Source: Dorea sp. AM10-31 (GTDB taxonomy: Bacteria; Bacillota; Clostridia; Lachnospirales; Lachnospiraceae). From it: a stretch of 64,000 nucleotides of DNA. Below are positions 25,554 through 35,569 of the stretch, piece by piece; position 1 is the stretch's first letter; each line of letters starts with the position of its first letter. Made by a program: the position numbers and the translations under genes. The notes beneath the pieces are model-generated. The model did no database searches. It was not told where the DNA came from and worked only from the letters and a program-made list of their open reading frames with translations. The DNA lies in NCBI RefSeq assembly GCF_003435815.1, contig NZ_QTUV01000001.1, forward strand, positions 248,001-312,000, given 5' to 3'.

Positions 25554-27710
25554 TTATTGAATACCTTTCATTGTCAGCTGGATTCTCTTTTTCTTAAGAT
25601 CCACACTTAAAACTTTGACATCCACGATATCACCAACGCTTACTACTTCCAGTGGATGTTTTACAAATTTCTTATCGCTTAATTCTGAAATGTGTACCAG
25701 TCCGTCCTGATGGACACCGATGTCAACAAAGGCTCCAAAATCGATGACATTTCTCACTGTTCCTTTTAATACCATGCCTTCTGTCAGGTCTTTCATCTCC
25801 AGAACATCCGTGCGGAGGATCGGTTTTGGCATCTCATCTCGCGGATCTCTTCCCGGTTTCTCCAATTCTTTTACAATATCTTCCAGTGTGATCTCACCGA
25901 TTCCAAGCTCTTCTGCCAGACGTTTTTTATCACGGATTGTAAGTGATAATCCTGTCAGTTTTCCACCTTTGATATCATCTACGGAAAATCCCTGCTTCTT
26001 CAACAGTTCTTCTGCTGCCGCGTAGGACTCCGGATGTACGCTGGTCGCATCTAACGGATTATCTCCGTCCTGGATACGCATAAAACCTGCACACTGTTCA
26101 AATGCTTTCGGTCCCAGCTTTGCTACTTTTAATAATTGTTTCCGGTTTGTAAATTTGCCATTTTCTTCACGATATACAACGATATTTTTGGCAATCGCAG
26201 AAGAAATACCGGAGATATAGGAAAGCAACGGTGCGGATGCTGTATTCAGATCGACACCGACTTTATTTACGCAATCTTCTACAACACCGGAAAGTGCTTC
26301 GCTTAATTTCTTCTGGTTCATGTCATGCTGATACTGTCCGACTCCGATCGACTTCGGATCGATCTTCACAAGCTCGGCAAGCGGATCCTGCAGTCGTCTT
26401 GCAATGGATGCTGCACTTCTCTGCCCGACATCAAAATTCGGGAACTCTTCTGAAGCAAGTTTACTTGCCGAATATACAGAAGCTCCTGCTTCATTTACAA
26501 TGATATACTCTACTTTTTCCGGAATCTCTTTTAATAACTCTACGATAAACTGCTCCGATTCTCTGGATGCAGTTCCATTTCCTACGGAGATCAGTGATAC
26601 GTGATACTTCGGAATGATCTTCTTTAATAAATCTTTGGACGCCTGGATCTTCTTCGGTGTTGTCGGTGCAGTAGGATAGATGACTGTTGTACCGATAACT
26701 TTTCCGGTCGGATCTACAACTGCAAGTTTACATCCGGTTCGGAATGCCGGATCCCAGCCAAGCACGGTTCTTCCTGTGATTGGAGGCTGCATGAGAAGCT
26801 GTTCTAAGTTCTTTCCGAACACTTCGATTGCTCCATCCTCTGCTTTTTCCGTCAGTTCACTCCGGATTTCCCGCTCGATTGCCGGTGCGATCAGACGTTT
26901 ATAACTGTCCTCTGCTACTTCTTGAAGTACCGGAGTCGTATACGGATTATCTGTGCGGATGATCTGTTTTTCCAGATACCGTAAGATATCATCCTGCGGT
27001 GCTTCTACTTTTACAGTCAGGAACTTCTCTTTCTCTCCACGGTTCAGCGCAAGGATGCGGTGTCCCGCCAGCTTGCTGAGTGCTTCTTCAAATTCGTAAT
27101 ACATCTCATAAACCGACTCCTGTTTTTCATCCTTTGCAGTGGAAATAAGAGTTCCTTTCTGCATGGTTCTCTTACGGATCCAGCTTCTGTATGCCGCTTC
27201 ATCGGACACTGCTTCTGCGAGAATATCCTTCGCGCCGTCCAGCGCATCTTTGATTGTCTCTACACCTTTTTCTTTATTAACATAGTCTTCTGCCAGCTTC
27301 TCCAGCGGCTCTTTTGCTTTCTGTAAAGTAATCAGTGCTGCCAGTGGCTCCAGTCCCTTTTCCTTCGCAATCGTTGCACGTGTTCTTCGTTTCGGGCGAT
27401 ACGGGCGGTAGAGATCTTCTACCACGACCAGTGTCTGTGCCGCAACAATCTTTGCTTTCAGCTCTTCTGTCAGTTTTCCCTGTTCTTCTATACTTGCCAG
27501 TACCTGTTCTTTCTTCTCCTCTAGATTCCGTAAATAGGTCAGTCTTTCATATAATTTACGAAGCTGTTCGTCGTCCAGTGTACCAGTTGCTTCTTTTCTG
27601 TATCTGGCGATAAATGGAATTGTATTACCTTCATCGATCAATTTTACAGCCGCTTCTACCTGCCACTTTTTTACGCCTAATTCTTCTGTAATCTTCTGAT
27701 TGATATCCAT
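25554..27710 (-). CDS. tex: Tex-family RNA-binding protein (S1 domain)
   Basis: 718 aa from the ATG at 27710 (GAAAGGAT ahead); upstream in-frame codons to 27833 lack a ribosome site. It has the full Tex layout: N-terminal helical domain, YqgF-like RNase H fold (about 320-460; VLGWDPAFRTGCKLAVVD), helix-hairpin-helix region (about 480-560) and C-terminal S1 domain (about 640-712; GMVLKGTVRNVIDFGAFVDIG). Tex binds nucleic acid and affects transcription and RNA handling in several bacteria. Confidence 0.93.
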   Translation of the reverse strand: MDINQKITEELGVKKWQVEAAVKLIDEGNTIPFIARYRKEATGTLDDEQLRKLYERLTYLRNLEEKKEQVLASIEEQGKLTEELKAKIVAAQTLVVVEDLYRPYRPKRRTRATIAKEKGLEPLAALITLQKAKEPLEKLAEDYVNKEKGVETIKDALDGAKDILAEAVSDEAAYRSWIRKRTMQKGTLISTAKDEKQESVYEMYYEFEEALSKLAGHRILALNRGEKEKFLTVKVEAPQDDILRYLEKQIIRTDNPYTTPVLQEVAEDSYKRLIAPAIEREIRSELTEKAEDGAIEVFGKNLEQLLMQPPITGRTVLGWDPAFRTGCKLAVVDPTGKVIGTTVIYPTAPTTPKKIQASKDLLKKIIPKYHVSLISVGNGTASRESEQFIVELLKEIPEKVEYIIVNEAGASVYSASKLASEEFPNFDVGQRSAASIARRLQDPLAELVKIDPKSIGVGQYQHDMNQKKLSEALSGVVEDCVNKVGVDLNTASAPLLSYISGISSAIAKNIVVYREENGKFTNRKQLLKVAKLGPKAFEQCAGFMRIQDGDNPLDATSVHPESYAAAEELLKKQGFSVDDIKGGKLTGLSLTIRDKKRLAEELGIGEITLEDIVKELEKPGRDPRDEMPKPILRTDVLEMKDLTEGMVLKGTVRNVIDFGAFVDIGVHQDGLVHISELSDKKFVKHPLEVVSVGDIVDVKVLSVDLKKKRIQLTMKGIQ

Positions 27711-27891
27711 AATTATATCCTTTCTGAATGTTACTTTCTGTGGCTTTCCACAATCTTTCTTATTATAACGAAAATGTCTCTTTCTTGCAATGGAACAGTA
27801 AATACAGAGTTCACTCTGTTTTATTGAAAACAACTATTTATTATGTTATACTTAAGGTTATCATAAAAGAAAAAGGAGATTCTTGATCATC

Positions 27892-28500
27892 ATGAATCAG
27901 ACAGTACAAACAAAACCATTGTCCAAGCAGCAGAAGAAGTCTATGGAAACGAAAGCTCGGATTTTCGCCGCTGCCAAAAATATTTTACAAAAAGACGGAT
28001 ATGAAGCATTGTCGATTAAAAATATCTGCGACGAAGCTGGGGTTTCCAATGGAAGTTTTTATCACCATTTCAAAACAAAAGACGATCTTCTTTCCTATTA
28101 TATAGAGGAACAGCCGAGCATCAATCCCGATTTTCTTGATCTTCCGGCTTCTCCGGCTGAAGCTAAAGAAGCGATCATCTACGTCTATCTGAATTATGTA
28201 CATTACTGCCAGGACCTGGGCGTAAAATTTATGTCGAATTACTATACACCAAAGAACCAGTCTCTGAACCCGCTCATCCGTACGGAGCGTCCTTATCCGA
28301 TCGTTACGGTCCACAATTATCTGCAGAAATGCATGGATGCCGGAATTTTACAGATATCCGGAGATCTGGAAGCTCTTACAACCGATATCCGTATGATCGT
28401 GATCGGTAACGTTTTTGAATGGTGTCTGAAAGAAGGACATGCGGATTTTGAAGGAAATATGAAGCGAAGTCTGGAGACTTATCTGAACGGAGCATTTTAA
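27892..28500 (+). CDS. TetR-family transcriptional regulator
   Basis: 202 aa with an N-terminal TetR helix-turn-helix (about 16-65; ALSIKNICDEAGVSNGSFYHHF) and a variable ligand domain. ATG at 27892 chosen; a TTG at 27883 is closer to the GGAG and is also possible. It is followed after 3 nt by a lipid-kinase gene and then a GDPD gene, so it may control membrane-lipid functions. The ligand is unknown. Confidence 0.88.
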   Translation: MNQTVQTKPLSKQQKKSMETKARIFAAAKNILQKDGYEALSIKNICDEAGVSNGSFYHHFKTKDDLLSYYIEEQPSINPDFLDLPASPAEAKEAIIYVYLNYVHYCQDLGVKFMSNYYTPKNQSLNPLIRTERPYPIVTVHNYLQKCMDAGILQISGDLEALTTDIRMIVIGNVFEWCLKEGHADFEGNMKRSLETYLNGAF

Positions 28501-28503
28501 ATC

Positions 28504-29448
28504 ATGTACACTTTTCTTGTAAATCCCGGTTCCAGAAGCGGTCTCGGTCAGACTGTCTGGAACACACTGGAACAATATCTGAAAGAGAACGAGATCTCTT
28601 ATCAGGTCTTTTTCACTAAATATCAGCGGCATGCCTCGAAGCTTGCCGCTCATTTGTGTGCCGATCCATCTTTGGAAACACTGATTGTTCTTGGCGGTGA
28701 CGGCACTTTAAATGAAGTCATTGATGGCATCAGCGATCTGTCCGGCATCACACTTGGATACATTCCGATTGGATCCAGCAATGATTTTGCAAGGAGCATG
28801 GGACTTTCCCGGGATCCACTCACAGCACTTAAACATATCCTTAAGCCTTCCCGTTTTGCATACTTAAATATCGGAGTGACAGAATATGAAACAGACAGCA
28901 AGCCTTATTGCCGACGTCGTTTTGCTGTCAGTTCCGGTCTTGGATTTGATGCCGCTGTCTGCCATCAGGTAATCGTCTCTCCGCTGAAACGATTTCTTAA
29001 TAAGCTGCATCTTGGAAAACTATCCTACGTTGGCGTTGCACTTTCCCAGATCTTCACCATGACACCCTGTGATATGCACATTCGGCTTACGGATCTGTCC
29101 GGTGATACAGAAGAAATACTTTTTCACAAAGTTTATTTCGCTGCGGCTATGAATCAGCGCACAGAGGGCGGTGGATTCCGTTTCTGTCCAAAAGCAGATC
29201 CTTCTGATGATATTCTGGATGTTATTGTAGTAGAAGGATTCCCGAAAGCTGTCATTCTTATGCTTTTGCCAACCGCTTTTAAAGGATGGCATGTATTTTT
29301 CAAAGGAATCCATACATATCAATGTAAAAAAGCAACTTTTACCAGCCCGAAACCACTTGCAGTCCATACAGACGGAGAACCGGTATATTTAAAACGAGAA
29401 ATTACCTGTTCTCTGGAACCTGAGAAAATTCGTCTGATTTTAAGTTAA
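28504..29448 (+). CDS. Diacylglycerol kinase-family lipid kinase
   Basis: 314 aa with the nucleotide motif GGDGTLNEV (residues about 64-72) and downstream SSNDFARSMG and GGGFRFCPKADPSDDILDV signatures of the DagK/YegS family. It probably phosphorylates a lipid or lipid-like alcohol; the exact substrate is not readable. It shares an operon with the TetR regulator before it and a GDPD protein after it. Confidence 0.9.
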   Translation: MYTFLVNPGSRSGLGQTVWNTLEQYLKENEISYQVFFTKYQRHASKLAAHLCADPSLETLIVLGGDGTLNEVIDGISDLSGITLGYIPIGSSNDFARSMGLSRDPLTALKHILKPSRFAYLNIGVTEYETDSKPYCRRRFAVSSGLGFDAAVCHQVIVSPLKRFLNKLHLGKLSYVGVALSQIFTMTPCDMHIRLTDLSGDTEEILFHKVYFAAAMNQRTEGGGFRFCPKADPSDDILDVIVVEGFPKAVILMLLPTAFKGWHVFFKGIHTYQCKKATFTSPKPLAVHTDGEPVYLKREITCSLEPEKIRLILS

Positions 29449-29461
29449 GGAGATGTATTTT

Positions 29462-30286
29462 ATGTATCACGGAATACTCATTTTTATTGTTTGTCTGTGT
29501 TTATTTGTTCTCTTTTTACTTTTCCCCCGGACAGGCAAACGGCAGGAACTTTTAAAATTGTATCGTGGAACCTGTTTTGCTCATCGTGGATATCACAGTA
29601 TTGAAAATGGAATTCCAGAAAATTCTATGCCCGCGTTCCGGCAGGCTCTTTCCCACGGTTATGGCATTGAGCTGGATGTTCATCTCACCAAAGATGGCAG
29701 ACTGGTTGTTTTCCACGATGATACTCTGAACCGTGTCTGTAAAAAATCCGGCACGATCGAAAATTTGACAGTTCCGGAGCTGAAAACATGCCGTCTCCAG
29801 GATACGGAAGAACAGATTCCTCTGTTTGAAGATGTTCTGTCACTGGTAAACGGACAGGTACCTCTTCTGATTGAATTGAAAATTCCCGGTCGTTCCACCG
29901 CTATCTGTCAGCATGTTCATAAGGCCCTTTCCTGTTATCATGGAAATTATATGATTCAGTCTTTTAATACGATGGGACTTTTCTGGTATCGCAGGCATGC
30001 TCCGGAAGTTCTGCGTGGACAGCTTTCTTCAAGACTTACGAAGGATCCTCTGAAAGAACTCTGGTTTTTACGTTTTCTTGCCGAAAACCTGCTTCTTAAT
30101 TTTCTTGGCAGACCGGATTTTATTTCTTATAAACTGAAAAACCTTCCTAAATTTACTGTTTCTTTCTTAAGGAAATTCTTTGGAACACCTACCGCTGTCT
30201 GGACACTTCGTACACCTGAGGCATTGCTGGAAGGCAAACGCTGTTATGATATGCAGATTTTCGAAAAACATGGTGAAAATTATTAA
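29462..30286 (+). CDS. Glycerophosphodiester phosphodiesterase-family protein
   Basis: 274 aa. One N-terminal membrane helix (1-22), then a GDPD barrel: AHRGYHSIENGIPENSMPAF with the catalytic His/Arg, GIELDVHLTKDGRLVVFHD with the metal-binding Glu/Asp and His. ATG at 29462 is chosen because AAGGAG ends at 29452, directly abutting an alternative ATG at 29453. It probably hydrolyses glycerophosphodiesters at the membrane surface. Confidence 0.9.
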   Translation: MYHGILIFIVCLCLFVLFLLFPRTGKRQELLKLYRGTCFAHRGYHSIENGIPENSMPAFRQALSHGYGIELDVHLTKDGRLVVFHDDTLNRVCKKSGTIENLTVPELKTCRLQDTEEQIPLFEDVLSLVNGQVPLLIELKIPGRSTAICQHVHKALSCYHGNYMIQSFNTMGLFWYRRHAPEVLRGQLSSRLTKDPLKELWFLRFLAENLLLNFLGRPDFISYKLKNLPKFTVSFLRKFFGTPTAVWTLRTPEALLEGKRCYDMQIFEKHGENY

Positions 30287-30388
30287 GAATAGATGAACAT
30301 TGTTGTTGATTCTATCTTTTCATGTTATAATCCGTTGAGAAACTTAGCTAATCTTTAGATAAGACTTGTTATATAAAGGGGCGTAATT

Positions 30389-31057
30389 ATGCAATCCATT
30401 ACGAAAATCAAACAATTTATCCTGCGGTATCGTCATGCATGGGTTTTATTATATAGCTTTATCTACATGCCTTGGTTCTGTTATCTGGAGAAGCACAGAT
30501 TCAGCCATTACTATCTGATCCACTCACCACTTGACGATTATATCCCGTTTGTAGAATATTTTATTGTTCCGTATCTGTTATGGTTTTTATTTATTGCTGT
30601 AACGATCGCATATTTCTTCTTTACGGATAAGAAAGGATATTACCAGCTTACAGCATTTTTATTCACCGGAATGACGATCTTCCTGATCATCTGCACAGTA
30701 TTTCCAAATGAATTAAACCTGCGTCCGCACACATTTGCGAACGATACTGTTTTTACAAGACTGGTACAACAGCTTTACAGCACCGATACACCGACGAATG
30801 TACTGCCAAGTATTCATGTATATAATTCACTTGGCGCTGCTATCGCCATCGGACACAGCCAGGCACTGAAAAAACACCGCGGTATCCAGTTTGTTTCTTA
30901 CGGACTTGCCGGACTGATTATTCTGTCTACCATGTTCTTAAAGCAACACTCTGTAACGGATGTTATTGCGGCAGTGGCACTTACCTTTATGATTTATCCG
31001 CTGATCTATGTAACACAGACAAAGCGGGCACCGAAGCTGTCTCAGCAGCCGATCTAA
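30389..31057 (+). CDS. PAP2-family membrane phosphatase
   Basis: 222 aa with five or six helices and the PAP2 motifs LPSIH (about 148-152) and KQHSVTDV (about 190-197) on consecutive extracytoplasmic loops. Likely dephosphorylates a lipid phosphate; resembles the PAP2_3 subgroup. It follows the TetR/lipid kinase/GDPD run but 100 nt away with its own AAGGGG ribosome site. Confidence 0.85.
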   Translation: MQSITKIKQFILRYRHAWVLLYSFIYMPWFCYLEKHRFSHYYLIHSPLDDYIPFVEYFIVPYLLWFLFIAVTIAYFFFTDKKGYYQLTAFLFTGMTIFLIICTVFPNELNLRPHTFANDTVFTRLVQQLYSTDTPTNVLPSIHVYNSLGAAIAIGHSQALKKHRGIQFVSYGLAGLIILSTMFLKQHSVTDVIAAVALTFMIYPLIYVTQTKRAPKLSQQPI

Positions 31058-31080
31058 GATAAAATATAATATTAAAATAA

Positions 31081-31137
31081 AAAGAATCGCAGTTGACTGA
31101 TCTCTATAAACCAATCTGTCAATTGCGATTCTTTTTT
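31081..31137 (+). terminator. Terminator after the PAP2 gene
   Basis: Long stem, arms 31081-31101 and 31114-31134 with two imperfect pairs, followed by a run of T. Confidence 0.85.
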
Positions 31138-31224
31138 ATTTCGTGGAGTGTAATCTTCTAATCACACTCCTCTTCTTTTTTTGATACCCGCATATTGTTC
31201 CGTGCCGAACTTGGTATTCTGGTA

Positions 31225-32955
31225 TCATATAATGTCCTTCGTATATGCTGCAAATGCAGATGGGATGGAATACTTCTCCCGGATTTCTCCCGGATGTATA
31301 AACAAAAATCCTTTCTCGTTTGTCTTCTCCAACTCATCCACCTGAATCTGATAACCTTTCATCTGCCACTCCACATGGCTGAAAATGTGCTTTGCATCCG
31401 GTAATTTTTTAATTCTTACCGGCATAAGTCCAATAGAACGGCAATAGTTTTCTGCCTCTTTTCTTGTCAGATGCCCTTCTACATTCGGCAGTTCATAGAG
31501 TCCGGCAAGCAATCCTTTTGCCGGTCTTTTACGAATAGCAATCTCCTGCAGATCTTCAAACAGAAAAACGGTCTTTTTCTCAATCCGCCTTGCTTTTGCC
31601 TTTTTCTTCACCGGTAACTTATCTGTCAGCCCCTCTTTTTCTGCACGGCATATATTCTTAAGTGGACATTCCCCGCATTTTGGTTCGCCATTTGGCACAC
31701 AGACAATCGCTCCCAGCTCGATCAGTCCCTGATTAAAATCACTGGCCGCATCTGCCGGAATGACTTCTTCGATCGCTTTCTCCATCCTCTTCTTCGTGCT
31801 CTGCTTCATAATATCTGCATCATCTGCCAGAACTCTCGTTACTACACGCAACACATTGCCGTCTACTGCCGGTTTCGGAATTCCAAACGCAAATGAACTG
31901 ATTGCTCCTGCCGTATAGCTTCCGATCCCTTTCAGTTCAAGGATTTTCTCATAATCTGCCGGAAATTCACCGCCATACTCTTCCATGATCTGGATTGCTG
32001 CTTTCTGCATGTTGCGTACCCGGTTGTAATACCCTAAACCTTCCCACAATTTGAGCAGCTTGTCTTCCGGCGCCTCTGCCAGATCCTTCACTGTCGGCAA
32101 CGCTTGTAAAAAGCGATCATAATATCCCTTCACCGCTTCTACCCTTGTCTGCTGCAGCATAATCTCTGATATCCATATTCTGTACGGATCCGGGTGATGT
32201 CTCCACGGAAGGTCACGGTGGTATTTCCTATACCATCCGGTTAATGGTTCTGCCATCTCATGAAGCTCAGGCTGTCCAAGCACAACCGGGACTTCATCCG
32301 CAAGCGTCATGCTGTCTGTCGTCACTACACAGTCTCTTGCCAGGATCTTTACTCCTGCATCCGCGGCTTCCTGTAAGGCTTCCGCAAATTCCGGATGTGT
32401 CTGCCTGTTTGGCGTAAAATAGCGTACACCTTTCATCTGTATCACAAACAAGACGTACGCTTCGTACCCCGCTTTTCTTGCTTTCTTTAATTCCTGTACA
32501 TGCTTTACGGCACGTTCACTCGGCGCATCCGGAAACCGGACTACACCGTCTTCTTCCAATGTAACTCCTTTAACTTCCACCAGAATCTTCTGATTCTTCG
32601 TCTCCACATAGAAATCAAATCTGGAATTCTCGTATGTGTACTCCGGCTTTACAAGTACCGGATCCGGCACCAGTCCACCGGCGCAGATCCATTCCTGCGC
32701 TACCTTATTCGGCGCCTGGGAATCCATATTGATAAGTCTGTCGCCTTTCTCTACCGCGATAAGATCCCATCCTGTCTTACGCTCAGGGTTATCGCTTTTC
32801 TGTATATACACCGGTACCTCCGGCTGCAAAAGTTCCGCACAGCGTCCTGTATTTTTCACATGAACAGTCTCTGTACGACCGGCACATTCCACATAAGCAA
32901 TAAACCGATTCGGTCTGTCTATAAAACTGCCCGGATAAATATTAGGATACTTCAC
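31225..32955 (-). CDS. SfsA-MutY fusion: SfsA-type nuclease domain joined to A/G-specific adenine glycosylase
   Basis: 576-aa two-part protein. Residues 1-230 match SfsA: RFIAYVECAGRTETVHVKNTGRC, the RFDFYVET..ILVEVKGVTLEEDG nuclease-like core, FPDAPSERAVKH. Residues 235-576 are a full MutY: WYRKYHRDLPWR, ISEIMLQQTRVEAV, helix-hairpin-helix LKGIGSYTAGAI with catalytic Asp in AVDGNVLRV, 4Fe-4S cysteines (C-x6-C-x2-C-x5-C around CGECPLKNIC), then the NUDIX-like C-domain. MutY removes adenine opposite 8-oxoguanine; SfsA members are described as DNA/RNA nucleases. No start or stop separates the halves. Its start overlaps the upstream alarmone synthetase gene by 14 nt. Confidence 0.9.
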   Translation of the reverse strand: MKYPNIYPGSFIDRPNRFIAYVECAGRTETVHVKNTGRCAELLQPEVPVYIQKSDNPERKTGWDLIAVEKGDRLINMDSQAPNKVAQEWICAGGLVPDPVLVKPEYTYENSRFDFYVETKNQKILVEVKGVTLEEDGVVRFPDAPSERAVKHVQELKKARKAGYEAYVLFVIQMKGVRYFTPNRQTHPEFAEALQEAADAGVKILARDCVVTTDSMTLADEVPVVLGQPELHEMAEPLTGWYRKYHRDLPWRHHPDPYRIWISEIMLQQTRVEAVKGYYDRFLQALPTVKDLAEAPEDKLLKLWEGLGYYNRVRNMQKAAIQIMEEYGGEFPADYEKILELKGIGSYTAGAISSFAFGIPKPAVDGNVLRVVTRVLADDADIMKQSTKKRMEKAIEEVIPADAASDFNQGLIELGAIVCVPNGEPKCGECPLKNICRAEKEGLTDKLPVKKKAKARRIEKKTVFLFEDLQEIAIRKRPAKGLLAGLYELPNVEGHLTRKEAENYCRSIGLMPVRIKKLPDAKHIFSHVEWQMKGYQIQVDELEKTNEKGFLFIHPGEIREKYSIPSAFAAYTKDII

Positions 32956-33616
32956 TTTTCTTCCGTCCTTTTAATTCTTCCTGTTCTTCTACATACGCCT
33001 GGATCGCCTCATTTAACGACAGCATCTTCTCATCCAGTGTTGACACCATATCTGCACACTCTCTGAGATCCCGGCTGATATATTCCGGCGCATTTCCCTC
33101 AAATTTGTAATAAATCTTATGCTCCAGACTTGCCCAGAAATCCATCGCGATCGTCCGGATCTGGATCTCTACCTTTGTATCTACAACACTGTCTGACAGG
33201 AAAATCGGAACCGATACAAGCATGTGATAGCTCTTGTAGCCGCTTGCTTTCGGATTCTTAATATAATCTTTGATCGATAATACCTTTAAATCACTCTGGT
33301 TTCCAATCATCTCTGCCAATCTGTATATATCAGAAGTAAATGAACAGATCAATCTTACTCCTGCAATATCATTGATGTACTTTACCATATTCTCTATGGA
33401 TGTCTCATAACCGTATCTTTTTAACTTCTTCACAATACTCTCCGGTGTCTTCACACGTGTCTTAATGTGCTCGATCGGATTGTACTGATGTACATGCTGG
33501 AATTCGTCATTTAGAATCTCCAGTTTCGTTCCTACTTCCTTTAACGCGGAATTATAAAGAAACATAATGGTCTTCCAGCTGTCCACATCTTCGTAATTCT
33601 TAATTGCATTCTCCAC
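32942..33616 (-). CDS. Small alarmone synthetase, (p)ppGpp synthetase family
   Basis: 224 aa holding only a RelA/SpoT synthetase domain: YINDIAGVRLICSFTSDIY, PKASGYKSYHMLVSVP, VEIQIRTIAMDFWASLEHKIYYK. There is no HD hydrolase and no TGS/ACT regulatory part, as in RelP/RelQ (YjbM/YwaC). It would make ppGpp-type alarmones from ATP and GDP/GTP. The 3' end overlaps the SfsA-MutY gene, implying joint translation. Confidence 0.9.
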   Translation of the reverse strand: MENAIKNYEDVDSWKTIMFLYNSALKEVGTKLEILNDEFQHVHQYNPIEHIKTRVKTPESIVKKLKRYGYETSIENMVKYINDIAGVRLICSFTSDIYRLAEMIGNQSDLKVLSIKDYIKNPKASGYKSYHMLVSVPIFLSDSVVDTKVEIQIRTIAMDFWASLEHKIYYKFEGNAPEYISRDLRECADMVSTLDEKMLSLNEAIQAYVEEQEELKGRKKSEVS

Positions 33617-33717
33617 GATTGCCTCTCTCCTTCCGTCCTTCGAAGTCTTCTTGCGGCACCCGAAGAGTATAACATAAGCGGCCAGAAATTGTTCCTGTTT
33701 TAATAGATTTTTAAGGA

Positions 33718-34242
33718 TTAATATTCGATTCCTTCTCTTGCTGACTGTCCCTTGTCATATGGATGTTTTACTTTTTTCATCTCCGTCACATAATCGGAAG
33801 CACGGATGATCCGGTCTGACACTTCATGTCCGGTCATAATGATCTCCAGTCCTCTCGGCTTATGCTCCAGAAAACTCATCAGTTTATCTTCATTCAGAAG
33901 ATTCAGAGAAACTGCGCACAGTATCTCATCTAAAAATAATACGTCAAACGGACTACAGAATTTGATTATCTCATCTAATGCTTTCGTGTTATAATGCTTT
34001 AATTCTGCCCGTTCATCAGAATTCATCTGATTGTAAAATTTGATCTTATCCCTGCCCGGAAGGCACGTTACATTCGGAATCTGCTCCAGGATTGCACGCT
34101 CACTGGAAGAATTGTTCTTCATGAATTGAAACATCAGAACCTTAAGTCCGCTCCCCGCTGCCCGGATCACCTGTCCTACTGCCGCTGTTGTCTTGCCTTT
34201 TCCTGTTCCGTAATATACATGAATTCTTCCGGTTCCTATCAT
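33718..34242 (-). CDS. cobO: Corrinoid adenosyltransferase (CobO/BtuR family)
   Basis: 174 aa with P-loop GTGKGKTTA near the N-terminus, LMFQFMKNN, and DVLFLDEIL. Transfers adenosyl from ATP to a corrinoid to make the coenzyme B12 form. ATG at 34242 fits the GCGGGG site better than one at 34251. No cobalamin riboswitch is seen upstream and no other cobalamin gene is adjacent. Confidence 0.9.
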   Translation of the reverse strand: MIGTGRIHVYYGTGKGKTTAAVGQVIRAAGSGLKVLMFQFMKNNSSSERAILEQIPNVTCLPGRDKIKFYNQMNSDERAELKHYNTKALDEIIKFCSPFDVLFLDEILCAVSLNLLNEDKLMSFLEHKPRGLEIIMTGHEVSDRIIRASDYVTEMKKVKHPYDKGQSAREGIEY

Positions 34243-34319
34243 TGCTAACATCCCCGCTTTCTGTTTTCTCTTCTTTCGTTACCTCTTAACAGTATACCAT
34301 GAATTCATGTCCTGTGCAT

Positions 34320-35384
34320 TTAGAAATCCAATTTCATGTCTCCGAATTGAATCCATCCTTTTTTTCGCATCCATTCACTGATTCCCAGTGTTACGACTGC
34401 CGGAAGCACAATCTGTATCAGCAGAATCTTTAACAATACAACCGCTCCTGCCTCACTTGCGATCATCGTCTGCCAGGTCATGATCTGCCCTACCAATCCT
34501 GCCGTTCCCATTCCTGATCCGGTTGCATTACCTGTCATATGCAGAAGAACTGTGCCTGTCGGTCCTAAAACCGCGCTGGACAGGATCACCGGAAGCCAGA
34601 TTATCGGTTTTCTTACAATATTCGGGACTTGCAGCATAGAAGTTCCAATTCCCTGTGCAAGCAGTCCTCCAATCTTATTCTCTCTGTAGCTTGCCACGGC
34701 AAATCCAACCATATTACAACAGCAGCCTATCGTCGCCGCTCCTGCTGCCAGACCGGATAAATTCAAAATAATTCCCAGTGCCGCCGAACTGATCGGCAAT
34801 GTCAGTATCATTCCCATCAGTACAGAAACAATGATTCCCATCAAAAATGGCTGCTGTTCTGTTCCCCAGTTAATAACCGAACCAAGCCACACCATAAATC
34901 CGGAAATCGGCGGTCCAAGGATCAGCCCTACAGCAGAACCTGTTCCGATGCTTATAATTGGTGTTACAAGAATATCCACTTTCGTTTTTCCGGAAACAAG
35001 ATGTCCGAAATAAATCCCTACATACGCTGCAAGGAATGCACCTAATGGTTCTCCCGGACCTGAATAAACCATTGCTCCGTCAACCAGAACTGTTCCTGCC
35101 AGCAATTTACTTGCAAATGCGCCTGTCATACCTGCTGTTGCCGCAGATACAACAACCAGCGGGCTTTCATTAAATTTGTAAGCAACTGCAACACCAATTC
35201 CTGCTCCTGTCAGAGACGCAGCTACTTTGCCAATTACAAACAGTATCGTTCCTGCCTGACCGGGAATAAAACTTCCGATCTGCTGAATGATCGTGCCGAT
35301 GATCAGCGTTGCAAACAAGCCCTGCGCCATCGCACTTAACCCTTCAATAAAAATCCGATCCAACACTTTCTTTACTTTTTCCAT
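34320..35384 (-). CDS. PfoR-like membrane protein (PTS_EIIC_2 family)
   Basis: 354 aa, eight or more hydrophobic helices rich in Gly/Ala, with GAAxxGCCCNMVGFA and NVVRKP-type stretches found in the PfoR/PTS IIC-2 family. It has no PTS IIA or IIB domain and no PTS gene beside it, so sugar transport is unproven. PfoR was named as a regulator of perfringolysin O in Clostridium; the mechanism is unclear. The divergent 185-nt region to 35570 holds no clear signal apart from promoters. Confidence 0.75.
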   Translation of the reverse strand: MEKVKKVLDRIFIEGLSAMAQGLFATLIIGTIIQQIGSFIPGQAGTILFVIGKVAASLTGAGIGVAVAYKFNESPLVVVSAATAGMTGAFASKLLAGTVLVDGAMVYSGPGEPLGAFLAAYVGIYFGHLVSGKTKVDILVTPIISIGTGSAVGLILGPPISGFMVWLGSVINWGTEQQPFLMGIIVSVLMGMILTLPISSAALGIILNLSGLAAGAATIGCCCNMVGFAVASYRENKIGGLLAQGIGTSMLQVPNIVRKPIIWLPVILSSAVLGPTGTVLLHMTGNATGSGMGTAGLVGQIMTWQTMIASEAGAVVLLKILLIQIVLPAVVTLGISEWMRKKGWIQFGDMKLDF

Positions 35385-35569
35385 TTTCTCACCTCATAAT
35401 TACACCCAATACATCATCTGTATTGTTATGTGTCTTGTCATTTAGAAAAATCCTATCATAGCTTCTGCCAAAAAGCAACTTCCATAAAAAGTTTACTCTC
35501 TAAAAGTGTTTACTTTTTCTCAGAAAACGACTATACTCATTTCATTATCAGGAAAGCGAGGGAACACTT

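Noticed and set aside
34243..34320. Cobalamin riboswitch before the adenosyltransferase gene
   Set aside because: The upstream gap is under 80 nt and lacks the B12-box sequence.
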